From: Spirochaeta sp. | Lineage (GTDB): Bacteria; Spirochaetota; Spirochaetia; DSM-27196; Alkalispirochaetaceae | Direction: 5' to 3' | DNA: 14,373 bases | Assembly: GCA_027859055.1 (NCBI GenBank) | Contig: JAQIBO010000433.1 | Location: forward strand, 1 to 14,373 | Part shown: one piece after another, positions 13,490-14,373 of the stretch | Layout: every line of letters starts with the position of its first letter | Position numbering within the stretch: the first letter of the stretch is position 1 | Position numbers and translations under genes: made by a program | Notes under the pieces: generated by a model | Seen by the model: the letters and a program-made list of their open reading frames with translations, nothing else | Database searches by the model: none | What the model was told of the DNA's origin: nothing

Positions 13490-14373
13490 CACTCAAGGAT
13501 ATCGCGGAACTGGCCCAGACAAGTGTTTCCACCGTCTCCCGCAGCCTGAACGACAGCGATCTGGTGTCGGGGGAGACGAAGCGGCGCATTAAGCAGATCG
13601 CCGATGAGCACGGGTTTGAGTTCAACGCGAGTGCCCGCGGCCTGGTAACCAGTACCACCGGAACGATCGGGGTCATTCTCCCGGAGAATTACGATCGCTT
13701 TGATGTGCTCCTGTACCACGCCGCGTTGCACAACGATTTTCGCAAAAGCCTTGAACGCGCCGACAAAGATATGATCGTTGCGTTTCTCAAGAACCGCTTC
13801 AGCGGCCTGAGAAACGTGGAAAAGCTGGTGACCCGCAAGAAGGTCGACGGGCTGATCATCGTTCAGTCGGAGATCGATACGGAAACGGCGCGCTTCCTGG
13901 AGCAGCGCAACGTCCCGTTTGTGATGACCCAGTACCCGCCGGCTGAACCGACACCCGCCTATGACGTGATCTACTCCGACAACTGGACCGGGGGCAAGCT
14001 GGTGGCCGAGCATTTCCTGGGCCGCGGGTTCACCTCCGTCGCGTGCATTTCCGGTGGTACGGAGACGCAGTCACGCCAGCGTGTCGCCGGTTTTGTCGAC
14101 ACCTGTGCAGCTAACGAAATCATCATCGATCCGGGGCTCATCCTCACCGGTGACTTTCAGAGTAATACGGCGGTTCAACTGGTCCGTGACAATATCGATC
14201 GGCTGCGGCACGTGAGCGCTCTCTTTGCGGTCAACGACCTGATGGCGTTCGGGGCGATGCAGGCGCTGCAGGCGGCGGGGCTCCGCGTACCGGAGGATAT
14301 CGCCGTGGTCGGATACGACGACTCCCCTCTGGCGGCGATTACGCTTCCCGGTCTCACCAGCGTTCACCAGTCC
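13486..14373 (+). CDS. LacI-family transcriptional regulator, probable inositol repressor (3' truncated by window)
   Basis: The visible part is 296 codons from a GTG that overlaps the iolG2 stop by 4 bp; the frame stays open to the window edge, where about 40 residues are missing. The N-terminal helix-turn-helix is standard (LKDIAELAQTSVSTVSRSLN, ~3-22), followed by the hinge segment NASARGL and a periplasmic-binding-protein-like ligand domain (TGTIGVILPENY, KVDGLIIVQ, DNWTGGKLVAEHF, VNDLMAFGAMQAL, GYDDSPLAAITLPGLTSVHQ). It has no membrane or other extra domain. As the last known gene of the iol operon it probably controls its own transcription, most simply through the TGCAAACGATTGCA site at 6835-6848, with inositol or an intermediate as inducer. 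The ligand is inferred from context only. Confidence 0.9.
   Translation, partial: MTLKDIAELAQTSVSTVSRSLNDSDLVSGETKRRIKQIADEHGFEFNASARGLVTSTTGTIGVILPENYDRFDVLLYHAALHNDFRKSLERADKDMIVAFLKNRFSGLRNVEKLVTRKKVDGLIIVQSEIDTETARFLEQRNVPFVMTQYPPAEPTPAYDVIYSDNWTGGKLVAEHFLGRGFTSVACISGGTETQSRQRVAGFVDTCAANEIIIDPGLILTGDFQSNTAVQLVRDNIDRLRHVSALFAVNDLMAFGAMQALQAAGLRVPEDIAVVGYDDSPLAAITLPGLTSVHQS

Noticed and set aside
12167..13492. A 441-codon open frame on the minus strand opposite iolJ and iolG2
   Set aside because: It lies antisense to two well-identified genes, has an Arg/His/Gly-rich composition typical of the reverse frame of high-GC coding DNA, and shows no recognisable domain.
1..14373. Insertion sequences, phage genes, tRNA/rRNA genes, CRISPR arrays
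   Set aside because: No transposase, integrase, terminal inverted repeat pair, tRNA-like cloverleaf or regularly spaced repeat was recognised by eye. The gene remnants at 1966-2350 therefore cannot be tied to a mobile element.

Overview
The window is a high-GC bacterial segment dominated by a myo-inositol (iol) catabolic locus of divergently transcribed operons, plus an older, partly decayed stretch on its left side. Gene packing, Shine-Dalgarno sites and sigma70-like promoters are clearly bacterial. The mix of a LacI regulator, a galactitol-type EIIC permease and glutaconate-type CoA-transferase subunits would fit a fermentative organism such as a free-living spirochaete or a Firmicute. That placement is a low-confidence guess, because no taxonomic marker is present.

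Left part (1-2460): a minus-strand TPR protein (129-1778) is followed by the first 14 codons of another minus-strand gene that runs off the left edge. To the right lies a short region dense in dyad symmetry (1795-1951). Next come two gene remnants on the plus strand: a MarR-family regulator reduced to its winged-helix core, and the first ~60 residues of a WrbA-type flavoprotein. Together they look like a dead marR-wrbA operon.

Inositol locus (2470-14373): a lone inositol 2-dehydrogenase gene (iolG, +) converges on a minus-strand operon. In transcription order that operon encodes CoA-transferase subunit A, CoA-transferase subunit B and a GatC-like PTS EIIC permease. Divergent from it, a tight plus-strand operon runs iolE-iolD-iolC-iolB-iolJ-iolG2-lacI, with spacings from 37 bp down to 26-bp overlaps. 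The 193-bp divergent region (6723-6915) holds a near-consensus leftward promoter, a candidate rightward promoter, a LacI-type operator (TGCAAACGATTGCA) on the rightward -35 box, and a 14-bp direct repeat between the two promoters.

Together the plus-strand genes encode the classical route: inositol to 2-keto-inositol (IolG), dehydration (IolE), ring hydrolysis (IolD), isomerisation (IolB), phosphorylation (IolC) and aldol cleavage to DHAP plus malonate semialdehyde (IolJ). No malonate semialdehyde dehydrogenase (IolA), no standard inositol transporter (IolT/IolF or ABC) and no PTS EIIA/EIIB gene is present. The divergent CoA-transferase and orphan EIIC are therefore the natural candidates for a non-standard end of pathway and for uptake. 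This is the most interesting hypothesis in the window, and it is inference.
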